Assembly (NCBI GenBank): GCA_938085105.1 | Contig: CALKGK010000044.1 | Coordinates: 26,177 to 90,176, forward strand | DNA: 64,000 nt | From: an uncultured Flavobacteriales bacterium | GTDB lineage: Bacteria; Bacteroidota; Bacteroidia; Flavobacteriales_D; Sanyastnellaceae | Direction: 5' to 3' | In this document: positions 37,325-45,781 of the stretch, piece after piece | Layout of the letters: each line of letters begins with the position of its first letter | How positions within the stretch are numbered: position 1 is the stretch's first letter | Translations under genes and position numbers: made by a program | Notes under the pieces: model-generated | What the model was told of the DNA's origin: nothing | The model's database searches: none | Seen by the model: the letters and a program-made list of their open reading frames with translations, nothing else

Positions 37325-37725
37325 TGTCAAAAGAACTCCACATCATCTTAGTTGACGATAACGATATTGATATCGTGGTCAATTCAAAGTTGCTGAAGTT
37401 GGCTAATTTTAGCCAAAACATTACTTCCTTCAACTCAGGAAGAGACGTGCTTCACTTTCTTGAAGAAGACCAGTCGTCGCTCACAGAAAAGACAAACATC
37501 CTCCTGCTGGATATTCAAATGCCAACCATGGGCGGTTTTGAGTGTCTTGAAAAGATCATGGCACTGCCTGAAAGCGTCTTGAGTAGCCTGAAGGTGTTCA
37601 TGCTTTCTTCTAGCATCGATCGAAACGATATCGAAAGGGCAGAAAAAAATCCAGCGATCCTCAAAGTACTTGAAAAACCGCTGGATGTGTATCTTCTAAA
37701 AAGACTGGTGGAAGCTCACGCTTAA
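37324..37725 (+). CDS. Single-domain response regulator
   Basis: 133-aa stand-alone receiver with Asp11-Asp12, phosphoacceptor Asp63 (LLLDIQMPTMGG), Ser/Thr switch at MLSSS and Lys in LEKPLD. There is no output domain, so it acts through protein contacts or as a phosphate relay. It resembles the response regulator rcp1 type paired with bacteriophytochrome-like kinases. ATG 37324 overlaps the hybrid kinase stop (TAATG), so it is coupled to it and is its likely target. Confidence 0.92.
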   Translation: MSKELHIILVDDNDIDIVVNSKLLKLANFSQNITSFNSGRDVLHFLEEDQSSLTEKTNILLLDIQMPTMGGFECLEKIMALPESVLSSLKVFMLSSSIDRNDIERAEKNPAILKVLEKPLDVYLLKRLVEAHA

Positions 37726-37730
37726 GCTCC

Positions 37731-38816
37731 TCAGCTGAAATATCTGAAATCCTCTCCGTCTTCAATGCGTAAAATGCTTTCGTAAATCAAACGAATCACA
37801 TTTTCTACGTCTTCTTTACTAACGCTTTCAACCGTGGTGTGCATATAGCGCAAGGGTAAACTTATGAGCGCACTTGCTACTCCTTTGTTTGAATAAGCAA
37901 AAGCATCGGTGTCAGTCCCCGTTGCCCGAGATGCTGCTGCTCGCTGAAAAGGTATCTTATGGTCTTCTGCCGTAGTGATGATTTTCTTCAGAAGATTGTT
38001 CTGCACTGCAGGGCCATAAGTCAATACAGGACCTTTTCCACAAGCCAAATCACCTTGCTTGATCTTATCAATCATCGGTGTTTGGGTGTCGTGCGTTACG
38101 TCGGTGATGATGGCTACGTCGGGTTCAATGCGTTCAGCAATCATCTGTGCTCCACGAAGGCCAATTTCTTCTTGCACCGCGTTGGTGATGTAAAGACCGA
38201 AAGGCAATTCCTTTTTATTCTCTTTCAACAAACGCGCAACTTCCGCAATCATGAAACCTCCCATGCGGTTGTCAAGCGCTCTACCAACGTAGTAACGATT
38301 GTTGAGTTCCATGAGCTCGTCGTCAAAGGTGATGACCGACCCAACGTGCACTCCAAGCGCTTCAACTTCTTCCTTGGAGGTACAACCGCAATCCAAAAAG
38401 ATGTTTTCCAATTTTGGCGGACGTTCATCTCCACCTCCTCTGGTGTGAATTGCAGGCCAGCCAAAGACTGCTTTTACAATGCCTTTGTCTGTATGGATGT
38501 TTACTCGCTTAGACGGAGCAATTTGATGATCCGATCCACCGTTTCTTCGAACGTAAATGAATCCGTCTTTGGTGATGTAGTTCACAAACCAAGCAATCTC
38601 ATCGGCATGGGCCTCAATCACTACTTTGTATTTCGCTTTTGGGTTGATAACGCCTACCACACTGCCGTAGGTATCGATCATGACCTCGTCGATATACGGT
38701 TTGATGTATTCCAACCAAAGTTTTTGTCCTGAACTTTCAAAGCCCGTTGGTGAAGCATTGTTCAGGTATTTGTACATGAAGTTTTCGGATTTCTTCGTGA
38801 TGATTTTCTTTGCCAT
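37731..38816 (-). CDS. M42 family metallo-aminopeptidase
   Basis: 361-aa cytosolic peptidase of the TET/M42 family that trims peptides in a large homo-oligomer. The two-metal site is complete: His70 and Asp72 (EAHADEIAW), bridging Asp182 (ALDNRMGG), catalytic Glu216-Glu217 (VQEEIGLRGA), Asp239 and His326 (RYMHTTVES). Length is typical. A minus-strand -7 element lies at 38836-38843. It converges on the response regulator with a 5-bp gap but is transcribed apart from it. Confidence 0.93.
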   Translation of the reverse strand: MAKKIITKKSENFMYKYLNNASPTGFESSGQKLWLEYIKPYIDEVMIDTYGSVVGVINPKAKYKVVIEAHADEIAWFVNYITKDGFIYVRRNGGSDHQIAPSKRVNIHTDKGIVKAVFGWPAIHTRGGGDERPPKLENIFLDCGCTSKEEVEALGVHVGSVITFDDELMELNNRYYVGRALDNRMGGFMIAEVARLLKENKKELPFGLYITNAVQEEIGLRGAQMIAERIEPDVAIITDVTHDTQTPMIDKIKQGDLACGKGPVLTYGPAVQNNLLKKIITTAEDHKIPFQRAAASRATGTDTDAFAYSNKGVASALISLPLRYMHTTVESVSKEDVENVIRLIYESILRIEDGEDFRYFS

Positions 38817-38835
38817 GGTTTTCCTCTGTTTTGAA

Positions 38836-38843
38836 CAAAAATA
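38836..38843 (-). promoter_or_regulatory. Probable -7 element for the M42 peptidase gene
   Basis: CAAAAATA reads TATTTTTG on the minus strand, with CAAA (TTTG on minus) at 38860-38863 sixteen bases upstream as a possible -33 element. It is 19 bases before the start codon. Confidence 0.45.
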
Positions 38844-38888
38844 GTGTTCTTTTGTCGTTCAAATGATCGTATTAACACGATTCAACAA

Positions 38889-39911
38889 ATGGATTCATTA
38901 ACACAAATTGTTCTCGGTGCTGCAGTGGGAGAAGCTGTTCTAGGGAAGAAGATTGGAAACCGCGCTTTCGTTTGGGGAGCAATTGCAGGCACAGTGCCTG
39001 ATTTGGACGTCATCACCAAGCCCTTTTTGCCCATGGTAGAAGGCTTATCTTGGCACCGAGGTTTCAGCCATAGTTTACTTTTCTTCTTCCTAGTATCGCC
39101 AATTTTAGCCTGGATTGCCGGCAAAATACATGCAAAGAGAGCGGTTCCCTTCAAGTCTTGGCTTTGGTTTTTCTTCATGATAACCTTCACCCACGCCTTG
39201 CTCGATTGCTTTACTTCTTGGGGAACACAGTTGTTCTGGCCTCATCCTTGGCGAATTCGATTCAACAATATTTTTGTCGCAGACCCACTTTACACGGTGC
39301 CATTTCTGATAGCAGTTATTGCCGTACTTTTTTTCAAAAGAAATAACCCGTGGAGAAGTAGGGTCAATTGGCTAGGTATTGGCTTGAGCTCTACCTACAT
39401 GTTGCTCACGATTGCATTCAAGGGCTTCATTTTTTTTGAGTTGAAGGCGGATCTTCTAAGGAAGCACACGAACTATGTGCAAATGACAACCCGACCCGCT
39501 CCCTTGAATACCATTTTATGGATTGCCAATGTGGAACTGGAAGAGGAGTATTTACTCACCTACCGTTCTTTATTGGATGATGAAAACGACCCCATCGAGT
39601 GGGTGAGCTTGAAGAAGAACTGGTTCCTGCTGGATGAGTATAAAGACAATCAGGACTTGCAGTTGCTCTTGTACTTAACACAAGGTTTTTACACAGTAGA
39701 AAAAACAGATACCGGTTTTATTGTCAACGACCTGCGCTTTGGTCAGCAAGGAGATTTGGGAGAAGACGGTGGGGATTTCGTTTTCAAGTATAAAATTACC
39801 CCACAGGCAGACGGTAGCTTGGACATGGAACAAATTGATCCACCAAGGCCAAGCCTCGAAGAGGGGAAACCCATGATGGATCAATTGTATAAAAGGATGA
39901 TGAGCGAGTAA
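38889..39911 (+). CDS. YdjM/DUF457-type membrane-bound metal-dependent hydrolase
   Basis: 340 aa from ATG 38889 (MDSLTQIVLGAAVGEAVLGKK), the usual N-terminus of the family; the frame is open 15 codons further. Motifs include PDLDVITKPF, the histidines of WHRGFSHSLLF and THALLDCFTSWG, in or beside the first four of five membrane helices (to about residue 195). The C-terminal 140 residues are soluble. The family is assigned as metal-dependent hydrolases of unknown substrate. Confidence 0.87.
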   Translation: MDSLTQIVLGAAVGEAVLGKKIGNRAFVWGAIAGTVPDLDVITKPFLPMVEGLSWHRGFSHSLLFFFLVSPILAWIAGKIHAKRAVPFKSWLWFFFMITFTHALLDCFTSWGTQLFWPHPWRIRFNNIFVADPLYTVPFLIAVIAVLFFKRNNPWRSRVNWLGIGLSSTYMLLTIAFKGFIFFELKADLLRKHTNYVQMTTRPAPLNTILWIANVELEEEYLLTYRSLLDDENDPIEWVSLKKNWFLLDEYKDNQDLQLLLYLTQGFYTVEKTDTGFIVNDLRFGQQGDLGEDGGDFVFKYKITPQADGSLDMEQIDPPRPSLEEGKPMMDQLYKRMMSE

Positions 39912-39929
39912 CTCAAAATGAGTGCTCAA

Positions 39930-42900
39930 CTATCTTTTCACGAAGCGTAAACTTTTTACCGAGCCTTCTTCTGAGTAAAGACGAATCAAATACACTCCGG
40001 CCGGCAAGTCCGCAACGCTAAACTGAATGCGATTCTCCCCTTGCTTGGTTCGAATGTTCCCCAAAGCTTGAACAACCTTTCCATCCAAGGATAAAATGTC
40101 GAGCTCAACCCCAGAATTGTTTTCTGAGCTGAAATCCAAGGTAAGGTGATTGGAGCTTGGATTAGGGTAGGCTTTGATGCTGCTTTCCAATTCGTTTATG
40201 TTATCCACACTCACGACCCCTTGGAAAAGGTTGATGTTGTCAACGAAGATGTTGTTCCCATTGTCGTTTTCAAACCAAAGTTTGTAGCGGAAATTCTCTA
40301 CCAAGTCATTCTGAGAGAGCGTAACATTGGCAAATACCCATTCATTTTCACCACCAGGTACAAAGTACTCGGTGCTTTCATTTGCACTCATCAGGTCGAT
40401 TTCACCTCGCCACTGTTTTCTTAAACTCCACGTTTCACCACAGTCGGTGCTCACGTAAAAGCGCAAACGGTCATCATTGTCTTCGTGCATTTGAACATAA
40501 GAGTAGTACAGGGTGAAAGAAACGGTATCAGTTCCGCTGAGGTCAATGGGTTCAGAGATGAGCTCGTACTGTCGTTTTTGATCCAACTGAGCATTGGGGA
40601 TAAATGCCGATTGGTTCCCTTGATAAGCTCCTTCATTGCTGATTTGCCACTCGGTGGAGGTAATCTCGTCACTCGTGGTCAAAACCCAGTTACCTTCGTC
40701 AAAAGAAGATATTCCCTCGAACCCTTCAAAGTAGGGGAGTGCTAATCCTTGGTTGGTATAAATTTCAAGGCTACTTTCTTGGGTGATGGACGAGGTTCCG
40801 TTGGCGTTCTCAACGCTCAAACTGATATCGTAGACTCCTGCTTCTGGCCAAGTAACTTCAGGGTTCTGCTCGTTTGAAGTGGAGGGTGTTCCCCCTTCGA
40901 AGGTCCAGGTCCATGATGGGTAATGGTTCAAAGACTCATCGAAAAACTGAACGGAATTTCCCTCACAAAGTGTATTTCTTTCAATGCTGAAGTTGGCAAC
41001 AGGAGGCTCTTGTCCAATTTCGAAAAGATCACTCACCCAAACTCCTCTGCCATACGTGCCAGCATAAAGTTTTCCGGTGTTCACTTGAATCTCTACTTCA
41101 TTCACAACGGTGATCGGTAGTCCCTCCATGAAGGGTTGCCAGGTAGCTAGTTCAGGATGTTTGTGGTAAACTCCCACGTCCCCAGCAACGTAAATACTGC
41201 CTTCCAAACTCGGGTCTTCAATGATGCTGTTCATGGGTACGTTGGGTAGCCCTTCTCCAATGTTCTCCCAGGTGGTTCCGCCATCCGTAGTTTTGAATAC
41301 TTTTTGTGGGGCAGCAAATCCACTCACACAAGCGTAAACAGTATTCAGGTCAAATGGACTCGCTTCCAAAGAGGTGAGTGCTTGACTGGTGATGGGGAAG
41401 CTGACCTCCGTCCAGGTGTTTCCACCATTGCTGGATTTATAAATGTTATCATAGGAAGCGGCATAAACGGTGTTTCCATTGACGGGAGAAATCTCAATTA
41501 CACGAAGGGTTTCATTCATGTTATTGGAAACTTGAACCCAACCAGCTCCTCCGTTGCTTGTTTTCCAAACGTTTTGATATCCGGCATACATCACATTGGG
41601 GTTACTAGGGTCTATTTCCCATGGTGTGGTCCAAGCACCGTCGTCATCAATCCCAGAGGCCGCCCAATTAAAATCTGCTCCTCCGTTGGTAGATCGATAA
41701 AGCGCTCCAAACTGCGAAGAACAATATACCCGATTCTCATCGCTCGGGTGAAAAAAGCACTGCATCCCATCTCCACCCTGAACGTGAAACCACGTGCTTC
41801 CAGAATTGAGCATCGTACCGTTGTCTTGCAATCCTGTGATTACCTTGTTGTCTTGAAGTTGAGAAACTCCAATTCGGTAGCATTGGCTGACTTCCAATCC
41901 AAAACTTCGGTTAGTAAAGCTATTCCCGTAATTCGTAGAACTCCAAAGTCCACCATCGGTAGCAGCATAGAATCGATTACCAAAAAATTCAAGTTGATGA
42001 ATGTCGGCATGCACATAATTTGTCCCTGGCGTATCGTAAATCCAATAAGCATTCATATCAAAACTGCTTCCGCCATTGTTCGATTCCCAAACATTCACAC
42101 CTCCTACAAAAACATTGTTGGCATTGATGGGAGATACCGCAAGAGCTAAATCATACCACCCTTGTCCGCCTGAACCTGCTCCCTCAATATCGCCAGAAAG
42201 GATGTTTGGCGAGTCCGTTCTCAATTCAAAACTTAGCCCTGCATCTTCAGATCGGTAAACGCCAAGTAAACCATTGGTGCTGTTGTTGGTCAAAAGAGCA
42301 TAGACCATGTCTGGCTCGTCTGGAGATACGGCAAGTGAAATTCTCCCCACTTGGGATGAGGAGGGCATCCCATCATTCACAGAGTCCCAATCTTCGCCAC
42401 CGTCTTCGGAGCGGTAAACCCTGTTTCTTCCTGCGTAGATGATGTCTGGGTTGGTGGGGTGAAATTCAAGGTCACGAACTCCACCATTCAACACCATGTA
42501 CCAGACCAAACCTCCATTGTTGGTCTTCCACAATCCACCACTGGTTGCAGCAAACAGAATTTCAGGATTGTTGGGGTGCATCATCAAACGATGAACGCGT
42601 AGGTTTTGATTGAGGTTCCAAGCCAGTCCAGTGGTGTTCCAGCTGGCACCTCCATCGGTTGATTTTAAAACTCCAACGCCGTAGGAATCTTCAGCATTGG
42701 CATCACCCGTTCCGATGTAGATGATGTCTGTGTTTTCTGGGTGAATGGCTATTCCGCTCACGCCTAAGGTTGGAAGTTCGTCTGTTAGTGCTTCCCATGT
42801 TCCACCGTTGTCTTCCGTTTTCCATAGTCCACCTGCTGGGGTTCCCACATAAATAATGGAGGAGTTTTGTGGGTCAGGCAGCACGGCGTTTACTCGTCCA

Positions 42901-43274
42901 TTTCCAGGTGCATAGGAATAATTAACCCAAGCGTCGGGACCAATTGATGTCCAATTCGCGTTCGACTTGGCACTGGCCTGTGTAGATTTCTTTTTTGATT
43001 GTTCTTTCTCCCAAGCTTTGTTGAGGTAGGAACTCATTTCCGTCCATGATGTACCTCCATGAACTCGAGGAGCAACGAAATTCTCCCATCTGCGGAAAAG
43101 GTTGTAGCCTTGTCCTTTTTCAGGGGTTTTATTTTCCCACTCCGATTCAAAGGACGCTCTGATTTCTTCAAAACTAGCTCCGTTTTCACGAAGGTTGATC
43201 CACTCTTGGGAATGCGCCACGCCGGCGAAAAGGAAGAGGAGTATGGCAAATTTAAAGGATAGAAATTTCATCAT
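39930..43274 (-). CDS. Secreted BNR/sortilin-like repeat protein with PKD domain and T9SS type A signal
   Basis: 1114 aa. A signal peptide (MMKFLSFKFAILLFLFAGVAHSQ) precedes a long series of BNR/sortilin-type blades (about 105-735) with repeated SxDGGxxW motifs (LWKTEDNGGTWEALT, VYRSEDGGEDWDSV, IYKSSNGGNTWTEV). These form one or two beta-propellers like glycosidases or the Vps10 fold. A PKD domain (about 755-840; FFDESLNHYPSWTWTFEGGTP) and a jelly-roll-like region follow. The last 80 residues are a type A T9SS sorting domain (KAYPNPSSNHLTLDF...GVYLIRLYSEEGSVKSLRFVKR). The protein is therefore exported and cut or anchored at the cell surface. Substrate unknown. Confidence 0.92.
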   Translation of the reverse strand: MMKFLSFKFAILLFLFAGVAHSQEWINLRENGASFEEIRASFESEWENKTPEKGQGYNLFRRWENFVAPRVHGGTSWTEMSSYLNKAWEKEQSKKKSTQASAKSNANWTSIGPDAWVNYSYAPGNGRVNAVLPDPQNSSIIYVGTPAGGLWKTEDNGGTWEALTDELPTLGVSGIAIHPENTDIIYIGTGDANAEDSYGVGVLKSTDGGASWNTTGLAWNLNQNLRVHRLMMHPNNPEILFAATSGGLWKTNNGGLVWYMVLNGGVRDLEFHPTNPDIIYAGRNRVYRSEDGGEDWDSVNDGMPSSSQVGRISLAVSPDEPDMVYALLTNNSTNGLLGVYRSEDAGLSFELRTDSPNILSGDIEGAGSGGQGWYDLALAVSPINANNVFVGGVNVWESNNGGSSFDMNAYWIYDTPGTNYVHADIHQLEFFGNRFYAATDGGLWSSTNYGNSFTNRSFGLEVSQCYRIGVSQLQDNKVITGLQDNGTMLNSGSTWFHVQGGDGMQCFFHPSDENRVYCSSQFGALYRSTNGGADFNWAASGIDDDGAWTTPWEIDPSNPNVMYAGYQNVWKTSNGGAGWVQVSNNMNETLRVIEISPVNGNTVYAASYDNIYKSSNGGNTWTEVSFPITSQALTSLEASPFDLNTVYACVSGFAAPQKVFKTTDGGTTWENIGEGLPNVPMNSIIEDPSLEGSIYVAGDVGVYHKHPELATWQPFMEGLPITVVNEVEIQVNTGKLYAGTYGRGVWVSDLFEIGQEPPVANFSIERNTLCEGNSVQFFDESLNHYPSWTWTFEGGTPSTSNEQNPEVTWPEAGVYDISLSVENANGTSSITQESSLEIYTNQGLALPYFEGFEGISSFDEGNWVLTTSDEITSTEWQISNEGAYQGNQSAFIPNAQLDQKRQYELISEPIDLSGTDTVSFTLYYSYVQMHEDNDDRLRFYVSTDCGETWSLRKQWRGEIDLMSANESTEYFVPGGENEWVFANVTLSQNDLVENFRYKLWFENDNGNNIFVDNINLFQGVVSVDNINELESSIKAYPNPSSNHLTLDFSSENNSGVELDILSLDGKVVQALGNIRTKQGENRIQFSVADLPAGVYLIRLYSEEGSVKSLRFVKR

Positions 43275-43344
43275 CTCCCAAAGATAAGCCCGGGAGTTTA
43301 AAATTGCTGTGGTATTTTTCCCTATTCGTGGGAACTTATGGACG

Positions 43345-45630
43345 TTATCTCACCAAAGTTACCGCTCCAGACACTTCAATTTCTTCGTTTTTATTCTTAC
43401 AAGTTGAGCTGATGGTCATGATGTAGTAGTACACTCCCTCACTAGCTTGCTCTCCGGTGTCGATTTCTCCAGACCAAAAACAAGCATCGTCTCTAACTTT
43501 GTTTCCCCAACGATTATAAACCTCAAGGTAGGTTTCAATGGAAGGATGAGAGCACACAGGATAACCCGGGTCGTCTTTTAAATAAGGACGAAACGATTGG
43601 TTCTTGGCGTCACTATTGGGAGAAAAGATGTTGGGGAAGGAAAGGTCATTGGGATCCAAAAAGGGAATGCGTTCAACCAAGGTTGCTGCATAAACAGGGC
43701 AGCCCTCGTAGTCTACCGTAACGCTCACAACTCCTTCATCACCGAACTGAATAGAACTTGCATTTCCTTCACTGGCGCTCCATTCGTGTTCATATCCTTC
43801 CAAGCCCGTACTGAGTGAGATGGTGTCGCCAATACAAGCGCTTAAACTCACTGGCAAAAGTTCGCTAGGAGTGTTGACGAAGAAAACGCTAATGGTGGCT
43901 GAACTTTGATTACAAATGTTGTCTACGGTATAGGTGTATTCTCCGCTGTTGCTTACTTCAAGGTCATCACTACTTCCGTTGTCCCATGATCCTCCAAAAT
44001 AATCGGGAGTTTCGAGTACGGTGCTGGGTTCATCGCAAAGGGTTAAGGATTCTGGTAGACTTACAGGGTCCGAGTTGAGTAAGGTCACTATGAGCGTGTC
44101 GCTATCCGTACAGGCTTGATTGGCTAGAGTCAGAATGTATTCCCCTCCGCTTGAAATCACAATGCTTTCCGTGTTTTCATTTGTACTCCAAGAGTAGCTC
44201 AATGCTTCTCCACCTGAGACTTCTATGGTTTCCCCAGAACACAAAACGAGGTCTTCCGGTAATTCAGCTTCGGGGTATGCAATTACATTTACTTCACTGC
44301 TCAGTTCAATGATGCTTTCTCCTTGGTAAACGGTGGTGCTCACGTTGTAAACTCCTGGTTCTGGATACACATAGAAAGGAGTGAATGAATTTGAACCCGC
44401 TTCTGGTAAGTTGGGGTCTCCGAAATTCCAAGAAAGGCTGTCGGGAACGTTTGAGCCGCTCAAGCTGAAGAAAGCGGTGTCTCCCAAGCAAAGATTTTGT
44501 GGAATGACTTGAAATGCTGCTGCTGGTATGCCGCATTGAGGGTTGATGAGGTTGGGGAAGAGGGTAAGGTTGCCAGAAATTTCGGTGATAACTCCATTTT
44601 CAAGGTCGGCATCAGCGCCAATAAGGTCGGGAGCGTTGAGTCGGTCGATTTCTCCATTACTCTCATCAAAGATGTAGAGCTTGTTGTCCGGACCAAGCTT
44701 GATGTCTGAAATCAAGTTGCTATTGACATTGATCGTGTTCGCTGTAGAACTGATGGTATTCGGATTCCAGGATTCAATTTGATATTGTCCCAGAGTGTTG
44801 TAATTCGAAACAGAATATAGGATTTCACTGTTGGGAGAAAACTCCAATTCCGTCACGTCCACAAAAGAGCCGTTGTTGTTTACAGAACCGCTCAGAGGAT
44901 CAAAAACGAGGCCTTCATCAGCATCAAACCGAAAGAGTGCAAAGTAATGTCCCTTGAATGACGCAGCAATTTTACTGCAATCGTTCGATATGGCAGCGTC
45001 GTCCAGTTCAGAATTCCATCCTGCCCACAGGTAGTACTGGCTGAAGAAAGAATGCTCCTCAATTCCATCTTCATTCACTGAGTACACGGTAATATTCAGG
45101 TCGTCTGATTGTCCTGCCGCGTTGTCCAAAACAAGCAACCAATAACCACTTTCATCCCCTTTTGTTGCACTCAGAAGGAGTCCGCCATTTCCTCCAAAAG
45201 TTAATTCTTTTTCTAAGGGAACGACCGCACCAAGACCATCGTCCATCGTCATGTCAATTACGCTATAATCCATCCCCGTACTTCCACTGGACTTGATGAG
45301 GTAGTACCTGTCTGGCATGCTTGGGGGAGCGGGTATGATGATGGAGTTATCGCGCAAAAGAGTAAGGTCTCCAAAAAGCATTTGGTCACCATTTTGGTTG
45401 TACACTGCGGTATTGTCAGAGTAAAATAAAAGGTTCCCATCTTCGTCGCTAATAGCACTTGGAGTATCGTTTGGCAGAACTGCACCATTCGTCGTAGTGA
45501 TACTTGGTGTGCCAGTAAAGTCTAGGTCATACCCATCACCAAAAAACCAATGGCTGTTGAACTGCGCAAAAGTGGGCGTTGAAACGAAACAATAAAGCAT
45601 CAAAAAAAGGAGCGAGAGACGAAGTTGCAT
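43345..45630 (-). CDS. Secreted PKD-repeat protein with T9SS type B (gliding-motility-associated) C-terminal domain
   Basis: 761 aa from the ATG at 45630-45628, chosen because it opens a clean signal peptide (MQLRLSLLFLMLYCFVSTPTFAQ); the frame is open 64 codons further upstream. An N-terminal beta-propeller-like region (about 30-365) is followed by a PKD domain (about 385-455) and Ig-like repeats with Cys pairs (LVLCSGETIEVSGG..., LTLCDEPSTVL..., LSACIGDTISLS...). The last about 95 residues are a type B sorting domain (NIFSPNSDAKNQSFRPY; VYNRWGNKV; WSGEIDTGEQASEGVYYYIM). Such proteins are large surface or adhesin-like molecules needing T9SS and, in gliders, PorP/SprF-type partners. Confidence 0.9.
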   Translation of the reverse strand: MQLRLSLLFLMLYCFVSTPTFAQFNSHWFFGDGYDLDFTGTPSITTTNGAVLPNDTPSAISDEDGNLLFYSDNTAVYNQNGDQMLFGDLTLLRDNSIIIPAPPSMPDRYYLIKSSGSTGMDYSVIDMTMDDGLGAVVPLEKELTFGGNGGLLLSATKGDESGYWLLVLDNAAGQSDDLNITVYSVNEDGIEEHSFFSQYYLWAGWNSELDDAAISNDCSKIAASFKGHYFALFRFDADEGLVFDPLSGSVNNNGSFVDVTELEFSPNSEILYSVSNYNTLGQYQIESWNPNTISSTANTINVNSNLISDIKLGPDNKLYIFDESNGEIDRLNAPDLIGADADLENGVITEISGNLTLFPNLINPQCGIPAAAFQVIPQNLCLGDTAFFSLSGSNVPDSLSWNFGDPNLPEAGSNSFTPFYVYPEPGVYNVSTTVYQGESIIELSSEVNVIAYPEAELPEDLVLCSGETIEVSGGEALSYSWSTNENTESIVISSGGEYILTLANQACTDSDTLIVTLLNSDPVSLPESLTLCDEPSTVLETPDYFGGSWDNGSSDDLEVSNSGEYTYTVDNICNQSSATISVFFVNTPSELLPVSLSACIGDTISLSTGLEGYEHEWSASEGNASSIQFGDEGVVSVTVDYEGCPVYAATLVERIPFLDPNDLSFPNIFSPNSDAKNQSFRPYLKDDPGYPVCSHPSIETYLEVYNRWGNKVRDDACFWSGEIDTGEQASEGVYYYIMTISSTCKNKNEEIEVSGAVTLVR

Positions 45631-45781
45631 TCTTGGGTAGATTAAGTTCAGTGGTTTAATTATCAAAGAGATGCAAAAGTTCACTAAGAGGTTGCTTGAA
45701 AAGAGGAAAATCTTGAAATGCAAAAAGGTCATCCGAAGACAACCTTTTTGAAATAAGTATGAAATGTAATTTGTTCCTGTT

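Noticed and set aside
41304..42149. 281-codon plus-strand open frame inside the sortilin-like gene
   Set aside because: The minus-strand gene has clear repeat motifs throughout; the antisense frame has none.
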